From Alphaproteobacteria bacterium (lineage in GTDB: Bacteria > Pseudomonadota > Alphaproteobacteria > JANSWW01), in the NCBI GenBank assembly GCA_024743275.1, contig JANSWW010000011.1:1-64000 (forward strand): DNA of 64,000 bases, written 5' to 3'. Below the pieces are notes generated by a model. That model saw only the letters and a list, made by a program, of their open reading frames with translations, did not search any database and was not told where the DNA came from. The translations under genes were made by a program, and so were the position numbers. Below are positions 44,936 through 54,217 of this stretch, piece by piece (position 1 is the stretch's first letter; every line of letters starts with the position of its first letter).

Positions 44936-45162
44936 GTCGGTGGTGGGCGTTCATCATCCTTGCCCCAACTCTGCAGCCAAACGGCGATTTGCTGTTCCGA
45001 GAAAACGCGTTCGGCCTCGACATCGGCGATACCTCGACGGACGCCCTCCTCCGCCGCGATCCGGCGGGCCTGTTCTTCGACAATGGCCGCCAATTCGGAC
45101 TGTCCAGCCTCGGACAGCTGCGGGGCAACGCGCTCGACAGTTTCTTTCAGAACGTTGGACAT
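44926..45162 (-). CDS. parD: Antitoxin of a type II toxin-antitoxin pair (ParD-like)
   Basis: A 78-residue acidic protein directly upstream of the ParE-like toxin. The N-terminal part is helical and charged (LKETVERVAPQLSEAGQSEL), and the C-terminal RVFSEQQIAVWLQSWG would wrap the toxin. The gene has no ribosome site. Its only promoter signal is TATACT on the minus strand (45175-45170), 7 bases before the ATG, so the mRNA may be leaderless. The ParD name rests on position; sequence similarity to canonical ParD is weak. Confidence 0.75.
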   Translation of the reverse strand: MSNVLKETVERVAPQLSEAGQSELAAIVEEQARRIAAEEGVRRGIADVEAERVFSEQQIAVWLQSWGKDDERPPPTCD

Positions 45163-45231
45163 ACCGCGAGTATAGCAGACCCCCGGCTCGAGTCAGGGCG
45201 TAAAGGGATGGTGGCGTAAAGGGGCGCTCGT

Positions 45232-45828
45232 TCAGCCGCGCCACAGATAGCGCAGGCCGTGCCATCCGGGATCGAAACCGAAATCGTCCGGATCTAGGGT
45301 GAAATGTCGTGCGGCGGGACGCCCGGCCTTCCCGGCAATAGTTTCCGCATGCCGGAAACCCAGTTTCCGATGGATCTTCAGCGAGGCCCCGTTGGTCTCC
45401 AGAACCTGAGACCGGATCCGCTCCACACCGCGACGGGCGAAATGGACATGAATCATCGCGCCGACCGCCTCGGTGGCGACGCCGCGACCCCAACTAGGAC
45501 GGCCCACCCAAAAACCGAGAACGGGAATTTCGTCATCACAATTCCGTGTCCCCGCCGAAAGATCGACGATGCCGATGAGCTCATTTTCGCTTTCGACGGC
45601 CAATGGCCCGGCCGGGCCGGACGTTCCGGGATGTATCCTTTCGGATATAAATTGCTCCGCGTTTTCAAGGTGGTAGGGATGCGGAATGGTTGCGGTCATC
45701 GCACTGATCTCGGGCGTTTGCAGTAGCGCCGTCATTCGTGCCGCATCCGACATTTTCAACGGACGCAGGCAAAGGTTGTCGGTGGCCAGGAACGGGCCTT
45801 CGGAGGTCTGCATTGCGATCATGTCCAC
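45232..45828 (-). CDS. GNAT acetyltransferase, RimJ/RimL type
   Basis: A 198-residue N-acetyltransferase of the GNAT superfamily. It begins with the family pattern LCLRPLKMSDAARM. The acetyl-CoA pyrophosphate loop is in WVGRPSWGRGVATEAVGAMI (about 110-130), and the C-terminal FETNGASLKIHRKLGFRH-like stretch (here LETNGASLKIHRKLGF) is typical of ribosomal-protein acetyltransferase relatives. Start may be at 45828 or at the Met codons 45822 and 45813. It is the same direction as the toxin-antitoxin pair but separated from it by 69 bases. Confidence 0.88.
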   Translation of the reverse strand: MDMIAMQTSEGPFLATDNLCLRPLKMSDAARMTALLQTPEISAMTATIPHPYHLENAEQFISERIHPGTSGPAGPLAVESENELIGIVDLSAGTRNCDDEIPVLGFWVGRPSWGRGVATEAVGAMIHVHFARRGVERIRSQVLETNGASLKIHRKLGFRHAETIAGKAGRPAARHFTLDPDDFGFDPGWHGLRYLWRG

Positions 45829-45939
45829 GCTCTTATTGACGGGTTTTATGCAACCCGGCTATCACGAGGAGGGTAACCCATATGCACAGAATGCATGGGT
45901 CTGAAAAACCAAGCGAACAGCTTTTGGAGAGGTTTCACA

Positions 45940-45974
45940 ATGCGTAAATCAAGTGGGCGCAAACTGTTTTGGGG
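45940..45974 (+). other. Apparent frameshift in the signal peptide of the ABC binding protein
   Basis: The best start by signals is ATG 45940: GGAGAGG at 45926-45932 is seven bases upstream, and it encodes MRKSSGRKL, an ideal signal-peptide N-terminus. That frame is then lost at CTGTTTTGGGGCC (45964-45976). Removing one T from TTTT (45967-45970) joins it to FGAAFIAAVLAVGTGVADA and the rest of the binding protein. As written, the downstream frame can only start at GTG 45953, which lacks the basic N-region and a ribosome site. Confidence 0.8.
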
Positions 45975-47542
45975 CCGCGTTCATCGCCGCGGTTCTGGCG
46001 GTCGGGACGGGCGTTGCCGACGCCAAGACCTTCCGCTATTCGACGACGGGGGACATCCTTGGTCTCGACCCCTACACCAACAATGAGGGTCCGACCAACA
46101 CGATGAAGTCCAACATCTACGAAGGGCTCATCCACCGGTCCTACGACCTCTCGCTGTCGCCCGGTCTGGCGACCGAGTGGACGCAGGTCGATCCCCTGAC
46201 CTGGGAATTCACCCTGCGTCAAGGCGTTAAGTTCCATAACGGGAACGACTTCACGGCCGACGACGTGCTCGTCTCCTATGAGCGGATCAAGCAACCGGCC
46301 TCCAACATGACCTTCGTCGTCGCCTCGATCGACAAGGTCGAGAAGGTCGACGACTACAAGGTTCGGATCGTCACGAAGTATCCGGATCCGACCCTACTCC
46401 TCAACATGCCGAACTTCTGGATCATGGATAAGGAGTGGCTCGAGGCGAACAACGCGATGGATATCGCCGAGGGCGCTTCGGTGTCGACCTACGCCAACCT
46501 CAACACCAATGGCACCGGCCCCTTCAAGGTCGTCGAATGGCAGCCGGACACCCAGGTGGTCCTGGAGCCGAACGCCGATTGGTGGGGCGAGCCGCAGCAC
46601 AACCTGACCCAGGCGATCTTCAAGCCGATCGGCAACGACGCTACCCGTGTCGCGGCTCTGCTGTCCGGCGAAATCGACCTGATGTATCCGGTGCCGCTGC
46701 AGGATATTCCGCGGGTCAACGACGATCCCACCTCGACCGTCATGGAAGGCCCGGAACTCCGGACCATCTTCCTCGGCTTCGACCAGCATCGCGACGAGCT
46801 GATGGACATGCCGGGCTCCGGCAAGAACCCGTTCAAGGACGTCCGTGTCCGGAAGGCCTTCTATCAGGCGATCGATATCAACCTGATCCAGAAGCGCGTG
46901 ATGCGCGGCGCCTCCCGTCCGGCCGGTCTGATGATCGCCCCGGGCATCAACGGCTATCCGAAGGACCTCGACGTTCGCTTCCCCTATGATCCGGAAGCGT
47001 CCAAGCAGCTCCTCGCCGAAGCCGGTTATCCGGACGGTTTCCCGGTCACGCTGGACTGCCCGAACGATCGCTACGTGAACGACGAAGAGATCTGCAAGGC
47101 CGTCGTCCCGATGCTCAAGCGCGTCGGCATCGACATCAAGCTCAACGCTCAGACCAAGTCGCTGCACTTCCAAAAGATCGGCCGCTCCGGCACGCCGTGG
47201 GAAACCAGCTTCTTCATGCTGGGCTGGACCCCGGGGTCCTATGACGCGCACAATCCGCTCATGCAGCTCATGACCGTCGACGGTGAGGGCCAGGGCACCT
47301 GGAACTCCGGCCGCTTCTCGCACCCGCGGGTCGAGGAACTCACCGACATGATCGCCGGTGAAACCGACGTCGATAAGCGGAACGCGATGATCGCGGAAGC
47401 GATGGAGATCCATCGCGACCAGGTCGGCCACATCACGCTGCACCAGCAGGCCCTGGCCTGGGGTGTCCGCTCCGACACGGTCGCCGACGTCAAGCAGCGC
47501 CCGCAGAACGATGTGGACCTGCGCTACGTCACCATGAAGTAA
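45953..47542 (+). CDS. ABC transporter periplasmic binding protein, peptide/dipeptide type (family 5)
   Basis: A 529-residue solute-binding protein of the DppA/OppA family, the capture component of the importer encoded just downstream. After a hydrophobic signal (AAFIAAVLAVGTGVADA) the mature part begins KTFRYSTTGDILGLDPYTNN. The family patterns LTWEFTLRQGVKFHNGNDF and RKAFYQAIDINLIQKRVM are present. The coordinates follow the open frame from GTG 45953, but the true start is probably ATG 45940 with a one-base frameshift between (see separate entry). A double hairpin follows the stop, which can let this gene be expressed above the permeases. Confidence 0.92.
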   Translation: MGANCFGAAFIAAVLAVGTGVADAKTFRYSTTGDILGLDPYTNNEGPTNTMKSNIYEGLIHRSYDLSLSPGLATEWTQVDPLTWEFTLRQGVKFHNGNDFTADDVLVSYERIKQPASNMTFVVASIDKVEKVDDYKVRIVTKYPDPTLLLNMPNFWIMDKEWLEANNAMDIAEGASVSTYANLNTNGTGPFKVVEWQPDTQVVLEPNADWWGEPQHNLTQAIFKPIGNDATRVAALLSGEIDLMYPVPLQDIPRVNDDPTSTVMEGPELRTIFLGFDQHRDELMDMPGSGKNPFKDVRVRKAFYQAIDINLIQKRVMRGASRPAGLMIAPGINGYPKDLDVRFPYDPEASKQLLAEAGYPDGFPVTLDCPNDRYVNDEEICKAVVPMLKRVGIDIKLNAQTKSLHFQKIGRSGTPWETSFFMLGWTPGSYDAHNPLMQLMTVDGEGQGTWNSGRFSHPRVEELTDMIAGETDVDKRNAMIAEAMEIHRDQVGHITLHQQALAWGVRSDTVADVKQRPQNDVDLRYVTMK

Positions 47543-47555
47543 GATATCCAAGTAT

Positions 47556-47628
47556 GGCGGCAGGGGGTTTATTTCCCCTGCCGCCGATGCTAAGGCAGCC
47601 CGTGCCGAGCGCACGGGCTGCGCTTTTT
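47556..47628 (+). terminator. Two hairpins after the binding-protein gene, second with U-run
   Basis: Hairpin one pairs GGCGGCAGGGG (47556-47566) with CCCCTGCCGCC (47575-47585). Hairpin two pairs GCAGCCCGTGC (47595-47605) with GCACGGGCTGC (47611-47621) over a CGAGC loop and is followed by GCTTTTT. The second is a good intrinsic terminator. Placed between the binding protein and its permeases, the pair should lower readthrough and protect the upstream mRNA, a common way to keep binding protein in excess. Confidence 0.85.
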
Positions 47629-47815
47629 CAAACCGGGCGGAACAGTCCGGATCCATAACATGGCGGGGAAGAAGCGGCCGTATTTCTGGTCAAGGCCTTG
47701 CTTTGCCTTACATCACCGAAATGGCCTCCGCATCATCCACAAAGGCCCTGTTGCCGAGGCTGCTCACCGGACGAGTTTCCGAGCGTCCGACCGTAGATAG
47801 AGAGAACTCAGGGGC

Positions 47816-48796
47816 ATGATCGCGTTCATCATCCGACGGTTGTTGCAGTCCCTTCTGGTCATGGGGACCGTTGCCTTTATCGCCTTCTCGCTGTTCAACT
47901 TCGTGGGCGATCCGGTCAACAACATGGTCGGTCAGGAAGCCACTGAAGCCGAGCGGGAGTACATCCGCCAGCTTCTCGGCCTCGACCAACCCTTCTACAT
48001 TCAATTCATGCGCTTCGTCGGCAATGTGCTGCAGGGCGATTTCGGCCAGTCCTACAGGCTCGGTCAGCCGGTCCTGAACGTGCTTGGCGACCGGGTTCCC
48101 GCCACGCTGGAGCTCGTCTTCGTCGCCGCCGTGATGGCCTTGGTGATCGGCGTTCCGATGGGGGTCTACACCGGCCTCAAGCGGTATGCGATCTCCTCCA
48201 AGCTGATGCTGACGATCTCGCTGATCGGCGTTTCGCTGCCGACCTTCGTCATCGGCATCATGCTGATCCTGGTGTTCTCGGTCTGGCTCAATTGGCTGCC
48301 AAGTTTCGGCAGGGGGCAGACCGTCAATGTGGGCTGGGACAGCAACCTCTTCTCGCTTGAGGGCTGGAAGTCGATGATCATGCCGGCGATCACGCTGTGC
48401 CTGTTCCAGCTCACCCTTGTGATGCGCCTGGTCCGGGCCGAGATGCTCGAGGTGCTGCGGACGGACTATGTGAAGTTCGCCCGCGCCCGCGGCCTGTCCA
48501 ACCGGGCGGTCCATTTCGGCCATGCGCTGAAGAACACGCTGATGCCGGTGATCACCATCACCGGCCTTCAGGTCGGCGGCCTGATCGCGTTCGCGATCAT
48601 CACCGAGACGGTGTTCCAGTGGCCGGGCATGGGGCTTCTGTTCCTCCAGGCCATCCAGTTCGTCGATATTCCGGTGATGGCGACCTATCTGCTGCTGGTC
48701 GCGCTCGTCTTCGTGATCATCAACCTGATCGTTGACATGACCTATTACTTCGTTGATCCGCGCCTTCGCACCGAAGGCAAGGGCGGCGGTCACTAG
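47816..48796 (+). CDS. ABC transporter permease, DppB type
   Basis: A 326-residue inner-membrane permease with about six segments. It begins MIAFIIRRLLQSLLVMGTVA, the typical DppB start. The loop that docks on the ATPases, the EAA motif, is seen as KFARARGLSNRAVHFGHALKN, broken here into RARGLSNRAVHFGHALKNTL at about 222-241. The 273-base gap before it holds the two hairpins and no clear promoter, so it is read through from the binding-protein gene. Confidence 0.93.
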   Translation: MIAFIIRRLLQSLLVMGTVAFIAFSLFNFVGDPVNNMVGQEATEAEREYIRQLLGLDQPFYIQFMRFVGNVLQGDFGQSYRLGQPVLNVLGDRVPATLELVFVAAVMALVIGVPMGVYTGLKRYAISSKLMLTISLIGVSLPTFVIGIMLILVFSVWLNWLPSFGRGQTVNVGWDSNLFSLEGWKSMIMPAITLCLFQLTLVMRLVRAEMLEVLRTDYVKFARARGLSNRAVHFGHALKNTLMPVITITGLQVGGLIAFAIITETVFQWPGMGLLFLQAIQFVDIPVMATYLLLVALVFVIINLIVDMTYYFVDPRLRTEGKGGGH

Positions 48797-48816
48797 GGCG
48801 AAGTGAGAGACTGAAA

Positions 48817-49821
48817 ATGGCTGATTCGAAAACCATCGAGAAACCCATCGTCGAAGAGCATATGGGTCTGTTCGCCCGAATAGGCGACAGCTTCCGCCGC
48901 TTCCTCGACGGGGATATCTTCTACTCCTTCATCCACTCGCCGATCACGGTGATCGCCTTCGTGGTTACGGTGATCTGCTTCGTGCTGGCGGCGTTCGCGC
49001 CCTGGCTGGCGCCGCACAACACCAACGACATCGCGACGCTGCTGCTTGACAACGCCGAACTGCCGCCGTTCTGGAGTTCCTATACCGCCTCCTGGGGTGA
49101 GGAACTGCACGGCCGGACCGAGTTTCTGCTCGGCACCGATCCGGACGGCCGGGACGTGCTTTCGGGCATCATCTTCGGCATGCAGGTCAGCCTGATCGTC
49201 GGCTTCGGCTCGGTGATCCTGGCCATGGCGATCGGCATTACGCTGGGCCTGATCTCCGGCTATATCGGGGGCAAGACCGATTCCGTCATCATGCGGATCG
49301 CCGACATCCAGCTCTCCTTCCCGGCCATCCTGGTCGCCCTCCTGCTGTTCGGCGGCATCAAGTCGGTCCTTCCGCCGGCCGAGCGTCAGGACCTGGCCAT
49401 CTGGGTGCTGATCCTGGCGATCGGCGTGTCCAACTGGGTTCAGTTCGCCCGGACCGTGCGGGGCTCGACCATGGTCGAGAAGTCCAAGGAATACGTGCAG
49501 GCGGCCCGGGTCATCGGTCTGCATCCGATCCTGATCATGATCCGCCATGTGCTCCCGAATGTGATGGGGCCGGTACTGGTCATCGCGACCATCAACCTGG
49601 CGCTCGCCATCATCACGGAGGCGACGCTGTCCTTCCTCGGCGTCGGCGTTCCGCCGACCGAGCCGTCGCTTGGCACTCTGATCCGGGTCGGGCAGCAGTA
49701 CCTGTTCTCCGGGTTCTGGTGGATGACGATCTTCCCGGCGCTGGCCCTCGTCGTGCTGGCGCTGTCTGTGAACCTGTTGGGGGACTGGCTGCGCGACGCC
49801 CTCAACCCGAAACTCCGTTAA
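48817..49821 (+). CDS. ABC transporter permease, DppC type
   Basis: The second permease, 334 residues. It has a long cytoplasmic N-terminus (about 45 residues), then hydrophobic segments, the LGTDPDGRDVLSGIIFG pattern of DppC proteins, and the EAA docking loop EYVQAARVIGLHPILIMIRH at about 227-246. It lies 20 bases after the DppB-type gene and 20 bases before the first ATPase gene, in one operon. Confidence 0.94.
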   Translation: MADSKTIEKPIVEEHMGLFARIGDSFRRFLDGDIFYSFIHSPITVIAFVVTVICFVLAAFAPWLAPHNTNDIATLLLDNAELPPFWSSYTASWGEELHGRTEFLLGTDPDGRDVLSGIIFGMQVSLIVGFGSVILAMAIGITLGLISGYIGGKTDSVIMRIADIQLSFPAILVALLLFGGIKSVLPPAERQDLAIWVLILAIGVSNWVQFARTVRGSTMVEKSKEYVQAARVIGLHPILIMIRHVLPNVMGPVLVIATINLALAIITEATLSFLGVGVPPTEPSLGTLIRVGQQYLFSGFWWMTIFPALALVVLALSVNLLGDWLRDALNPKLR

Positions 49822-49841
49822 GGTAGAAGGACGCACTTCCG

Positions 49842-50852
49842 ATGGCAGATCCTCTGCTGAAGGTCGAAAACCTTCGTATCGAGTTCCCGACCCGGCGTGG
49901 CACGCTGGTCGCGGTGGACGATATCTCGCTTCACATCAATAAGGGCGAAGTGCTGGGCGTGGTCGGTGAATCCGGCGCTGGCAAGTCGCTGACCGGGGCG
50001 TCGATCATCGGGCTTCTGGAGCCCCCCGGTCGCATCGCGGCGGGACAGATCCTGCTCGATGGCAAGCGGATCGACAATCTTCCCTATGAGAAGATGCGCC
50101 AGATCCGCGGCCGTGAGATCGGGGCCATCTTCCAGGACCCGCTGACCAGCCTCAACCCGCTCTATTCGGTCGGCTTCCAGCTGATCGAGACGATCCAGAC
50201 GCACCTGCCGATGGACAAGCAGCAGGCCCGCCAACGGGCCATCGACCTGCTTGCGGAGGTCGGCATCCCGGCCCCGGAACGGCGGATCGACCATTACCCG
50301 CACCAGTTCTCGGGCGGCATGCGGCAGCGGGTGGTGATCGCGTTGGCGCTCTGTGCCAACCCGAAGCTGATCATCGCCGACGAGCCGACCACGGCGCTCG
50401 ACGTGTCGATCCAGGCTCAGATCATCGCGCTGTTGAAGCGGTTGTGCCGCGATCACGGAACGGCGGTGATGCTGGTGACCCACGACATGGGCGTGATCGC
50501 CGAGACCGCCGACCGGGTCGCCGTGATGTATGCGGGGCGCATCGCCGAAATCGGTCCGGTGAAGGAGGTGATCAAGGACGGCAAGCATCCCTATACCCAC
50601 GGCCTGATGGGCTCGATCCCGATCCTCGGCCACGATACGGAGAAACTGACCCAGATCGAGGGCGCCATGCCGCGCCTGACCGACATCCCGACGGGATGCG
50701 CTTATAACCCGCGCTGTCCGAAGGTGTTCGACCGATGCTATCGCGACCGGCCCGACTTGTTGGACGCCGGAACCACGCGGGCGGCCTGCTGGCTCTACGA
50801 CGACGACGCTAAGGCCGCCGCGGCCGTTACCGGGGAGACCGCCCATGTCTGA
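49842..50852 (+). CDS. ABC transporter ATP-binding protein, DppD type
   Basis: A 336-residue ATPase powering the importer. Walker A GESGAGKS is at residues 42-49, the signature FSGGMRQR near 157, Walker [14 protein letters not shown] near 175, and the switch His in LVTHDMGV. The C-terminal oligopeptide-type extension has a Cys-rich patch ([15 protein letters not shown], about 286-300) that binds an Fe-S cluster in characterised relatives. Its stop overlaps the DppF-type gene by 8 bases. Confidence 0.95.
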   Translation: MADPLLKVENLRIEFPTRRGTLVAVDDISLHINKGEVLGVVGESGAGKSLTGASIIGLLEPPGRIAAGQILLDGKRIDNLPYEKMRQIRGREIGAIFQDPLTSLNPLYSVGFQLIETIQTHLPMDKQQARQRAIDLLAEVGIPAPERRIDHYPHQFSGGMRQRVVIALALCANPKLIIADEPTTALDVSIQAQIIALLKRLCRDHGTAVMLVTHDMGVIAETADRVAVMYAGRIAEIGPVKEVIKDGKHPYTHGLMGSIPILGHDTEKLTQIEGAMPRLTDIPTGCAYNPRCPKVFDRCYRDRPDLLDAGTTRAACWLYDDDAKAAAAVTGETAHV

Positions 50853-51930
50853 GGTCGCCGAAAAGATGTCCCCGGATCCGACCAAGATCGGCGCCGATGC
50901 CGAAACCGTTCTGGACGTGCAGGGGCTCAAGCGTTACTTCGACGTCTCGCCGCCCTTCCTCAACCGCCTGATCGAGCGCACCGACAAGGCCTTTCTGAAG
51001 GCCGTCGACGGGATCGATTTCCGGATCGAACGGGGGGAGACCTTCTCCCTGGTGGGTGAATCCGGCTGCGGTAAGTCCACCGTCGCGCGCCTGGTGGTCG
51101 GGCTTTATTCCCCGACCGGCGGGAGCGTGACCTTCGAGGGCCAGGAAATCGGCGGTCTCTCGCGCAAGGAACTGGTGCCGGTGCGCCGCCGGATGCAGAT
51201 GATCTTCCAGGATCCCTATGCCAGCCTCAATCCGCGTTGGCGGGTCGAGGACATCATCGCCGAGCCGATCCGCTTCTTCGGTCTGACGAACAACAACAAC
51301 GAGACCCTGCAGCGGGTGGGCGAGCTGCTCCAACTCGTCAATCTGTCGCCCAAGGACATGGAGAAATATCCCCACGAGTTCTCCGGCGGTCAGCGGCAGC
51401 GGATCTCGATCGCGCGGGCGCTCGCCAGCGAGCCCGACTTCCTGGTCTGTGACGAGCCCACCTCGGCCCTCGACGTGTCGGTTCAGGCCCAGATCCTCAA
51501 CCTGATGAAGGATCTGCAGAAGCGGCTCAACCTGACCTATCTGTTCATCAGCCACAATCTGGCGGTCGTCTATCACATGTCCGATCACATCGGGGTCATG
51601 TATCTCGGCCGCTTGGCGGAGGTGGCGCCGGCCAAGACTCTGTTCGAGAAGCCGCGGCACCCCTATACCAAGCTTCTGCTGGACACGATCCCGGACCTGG
51701 ACATGACTGGGCGCGAGCGGGTTCCGGTGGCCGGCGAGGTGCCCAACCCGATCAATCCTCCCAGCGGATGTGCCTTCCACCCGCGCTGTCCCTTCGCCAA
51801 TGATCGCTGCAAGGCCGAACGGCCGGAGCCGATCAAGATGCCGGACGGGGCGGCGGTCGCCTGCCACGGCGTCGAGGAAGGGCGCATCCCGGAAGGGCCG
51901 ATCAGCGGGATTGCCTCCCAGGATATCTAA
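50845..51930 (+). CDS. ABC transporter ATP-binding protein, DppF type
   Basis: The second ATPase, 361 residues. Walker A GESGCGKS is at 71-78, the signature [16 protein letters not shown] near 178, and Walker [14 protein letters not shown] near 200. A Cys-containing C-terminus ([15 protein letters not shown]) matches that of DppD. An insert ([13 protein letters not shown], about 38-50) before Walker A is typical of DppF members. It completes a self-sufficient importer with the genes at 45953-50852. Confidence 0.95.
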   Translation: MSEVAEKMSPDPTKIGADAETVLDVQGLKRYFDVSPPFLNRLIERTDKAFLKAVDGIDFRIERGETFSLVGESGCGKSTVARLVVGLYSPTGGSVTFEGQEIGGLSRKELVPVRRRMQMIFQDPYASLNPRWRVEDIIAEPIRFFGLTNNNNETLQRVGELLQLVNLSPKDMEKYPHEFSGGQRQRISIARALASEPDFLVCDEPTSALDVSVQAQILNLMKDLQKRLNLTYLFISHNLAVVYHMSDHIGVMYLGRLAEVAPAKTLFEKPRHPYTKLLLDTIPDLDMTGRERVPVAGEVPNPINPPSGCAFHPRCPFANDRCKAERPEPIKMPDGAAVACHGVEEGRIPEGPISGIASQDI

Positions 51931-51954
51931 GGCCCGCAAGCAAATGGGTATCCC

Positions 51955-52866
51955 ATGATCCTGGTGTTCGGGTCGGCCATCGTCGACATCGGTTTCGAGG
52001 CGGACCATCTGCCTCGTGCCGGTGAGACGGTGCTCTGCCCGGACGTCAGCCTGAGGCCCGGCGGGAAGGGGGCCAATCAGGCCGTCGCCGCCGCTCGCGC
52101 GGGGGCGGATGTCGTTTTCGTCGGCGCCGTGGGGAAGGACCCCCTTGGCGATCTTCTCCTCGACAGTCTGGCGGCGGAGAATATTGATTTAAACGATGTT
52201 CTTCGGGCCGATGCGCTGACCGGTGTGGCCGCGGTGGCTGTGGATAAGGTTGGGGAAAATCAGATCCTTGTGGGGGGCGGTGCCAATACCACCCTCCGTG
52301 CCGATCAAGTGCCGGATCGCCATTTGACGCCGGCCACCACGGTCGTCATGCAGCTTGAGGTTCCGGTTCCGGAAATCACGGCACTTGCTGCGCGAGCGAA
52401 AGCCAATGGCGCGAAAGTGGTTCTAAATCTCGCCCCCGCACAGCGGGTTTCTCCGGTATTGCTGGAGACGGTCGACGTTCTGATCATGAACGAGGTCGAA
52501 GCGGGTACGCTGAGTGGCGAGGCTGGCCAACCCCTTGCTTTGGCACGAAATCTTTCGAATCGGCATCACCTGGTGGCCGTCGTCACCCTCGGCGGGGATG
52601 GGGCGATCGCGGTCGCCAAGGAGCAGATCTGGAGCGTCGGAGCGCTGCCAGTGCGTGTGGTCGATACGGTCGGCGCGGGAGATGCCTTTGTCGGCGTCAT
52701 GGCCGCCATGTTGGACCGGAAGGCCCCCTTGCCAACCGCTCTGCACCGGGCGAGTGTCGCGGCGGGGATGGCCTGTGAGGCAGGTGGGGCACAGGCCGCT
52801 TTGCCCATCGACCTGGATGTGGATGGACGGCTCGGCGATCTGCCACCGCCCCGCCTTGTGACCTGA
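51955..52866 (+). CDS. rbsK: PfkB-family sugar kinase, ribokinase-like
   Basis: A 303-residue cytoplasmic kinase. The sugar-binding signature LRPGGKGANQAVAAARAG is at about residues 36-53, and the ATP/anion-hole signature with the catalytic Asp is in VVDTVGAGDAFVGVM near 236-250. Both match ribokinase. It starts 24 bases after the ATPase gene, so it may share the importer transcript. Third-position G/C is lower here than around it (for example 52180-52210 with AATATTGATTTAAACG), which hints at acquisition from elsewhere or weaker expression. Ribose transport genes are absent. Confidence 0.87.
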   Translation: MILVFGSAIVDIGFEADHLPRAGETVLCPDVSLRPGGKGANQAVAAARAGADVVFVGAVGKDPLGDLLLDSLAAENIDLNDVLRADALTGVAAVAVDKVGENQILVGGGANTTLRADQVPDRHLTPATTVVMQLEVPVPEITALAARAKANGAKVVLNLAPAQRVSPVLLETVDVLIMNEVEAGTLSGEAGQPLALARNLSNRHHLVAVVTLGGDGAIAVAKEQIWSVGALPVRVVDTVGAGDAFVGVMAAMLDRKAPLPTALHRASVAAGMACEAGGAQAALPIDLDVDGRLGDLPPPRLVT

Positions 52867-52906
52867 AATCGTTAACCTAGCTTCTGAAATGTAAGGGAAA
52901 TTCAAA

Positions 52907-54088
52907 ATGACCATGTTGTTTTCCGGCGGCGCGGTGATCGATGGCGACGGCAACCGGCTCGACGGGTATGCGGTCCTGGTCGCGGAGGAGCGGATCGAGC
53001 GGGTCGCACCCCTGGCCGAGTTCGAAGGCTTCGCCGGCAAGGTTGTCGACACGACCGGACAGACGCTGTTGCCGGGGCTGGTCGATTGCCATGTCCATCT
53101 CATGCTGGGCGGGGAGGGCGATCCGGGCTCGGCGGCGGACAAGATGACGCCCTCCGCCCTGGTCATGCGGGCGCTGCGCTTCGCCCAGACCTCTCTCAAG
53201 GCCGGGGTGACCGGGCTGCGCGATTGCGGCGGCCGGGACCATCTCGAATTCGGTGTCCGGGACGCCTGTAATCGGGGCGAACAGCTTGGCCCGACCATCC
53301 GGGCGGCCGGTCGGATGATCTGCATGACCGGCGGTCACGGCAACCGCTACGGTCGGGTTGCGGACGGTGTCGACGACGTGGTGAAGGCGGTCCGCGAGCA
53401 GGTTCATGCCGGCTGCGACCTCATCAAGATCATGGCCACGGGCGGCGTGATGACCCCGGGCGTCAATCCGGAGGATGCCCACTATTCGCCGGAGGAGATC
53501 GCCGCCGGCATCAAGGAGGGCCACCGCTTCCACAAGCATTCCGCCAGCCATGCACAGGGCACGGCCGGTATCCTGAACGCGGTCCGGGGCGGCGTCGATT
53601 CCATCGAACACGGCATCTTCATGGACGATGCCTGTATCGAGGAGATGATCGCGGCGGGCACCACCCTGGTCCCGACCCTGGCGGCGGTCGACAACATCGT
53701 CCGGATGAAGGATCACGGCATTCCGCCCCACGCGGTGGAAAAGGCCGTGCGCTGTCATATCGCTCACAAGGCGTCGGTGAAGGCGTTCTACGAGGCCGGC
53801 GGCAAGATCGCCATGGGGACCGACGCCGGCACCCCGTATAACAAGCACGGCGAGAATCCGCGTGAGCTTTCTCTGATGGCCGATCTCGGCATGGATCCGA
53901 TGGACATCATCACCTTCTCGACCCGAAACGGCCATCAGCTGATGCGCAATGAGGCCCGAGGCCTCGTGAAGCAGGGCTACTTCGCCGATTTGCTGCTCGT
54001 CGACGGCGATCCGCTGGCCGATATCCAAAAGGTCGCCGACACGGCCAACCACCGCATGGTGGTCAAGAACGGGATCGTGGTGCATTAG
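52907..54088 (+). CDS. Metal-dependent amidohydrolase (imidazolonepropionase / prolidase-like)
   Basis: A 393-residue amidohydrolase-superfamily enzyme. The metal-binding HxH is in LVDCHVHLMLGG (His 62 and 64). The lysine bridge is in DLIKIMATGGVM (about 180), further His ligands in SASHAQGTAG and DSIEHGIFMDD, and the Asp in MGTDAGTPYNKHG (about 304). This subgroup includes carboxypeptidases that cleave Xaa-Arg or Xaa-Pro dipeptides, fitting the peptide importer upstream. It is 40 bases after the sugar kinase and closes the operon. Confidence 0.9.
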   Translation: MTMLFSGGAVIDGDGNRLDGYAVLVAEERIERVAPLAEFEGFAGKVVDTTGQTLLPGLVDCHVHLMLGGEGDPGSAADKMTPSALVMRALRFAQTSLKAGVTGLRDCGGRDHLEFGVRDACNRGEQLGPTIRAAGRMICMTGGHGNRYGRVADGVDDVVKAVREQVHAGCDLIKIMATGGVMTPGVNPEDAHYSPEEIAAGIKEGHRFHKHSASHAQGTAGILNAVRGGVDSIEHGIFMDDACIEEMIAAGTTLVPTLAAVDNIVRMKDHGIPPHAVEKAVRCHIAHKASVKAFYEAGGKIAMGTDAGTPYNKHGENPRELSLMADLGMDPMDIITFSTRNGHQLMRNEARGLVKQGYFADLLLVDGDPLADIQKVADTANHRMVVKNGIVVH

Positions 54089-54217
54089 GGAAGGAGCTCG
54101 CGCCCTGATATGGGCAAATGATCCTTCGCGAAGCGCGCCCGCGCATACCACAAAGACCCTCGCTTTCGTTCCATCGACCAGTTCGTGGGGGCGAAGGTTG
54201 GGCGAAGGGGGCAAGGC

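Noticed and set aside
45836-45865. Promoter TTGACG-N18-TATCAC for the binding-protein gene
   Set aside because: The -10 is weak and the spacer long; the overlapping CGGGTT/AACCCG hairpin makes the reading uncertain, so I did not list it.
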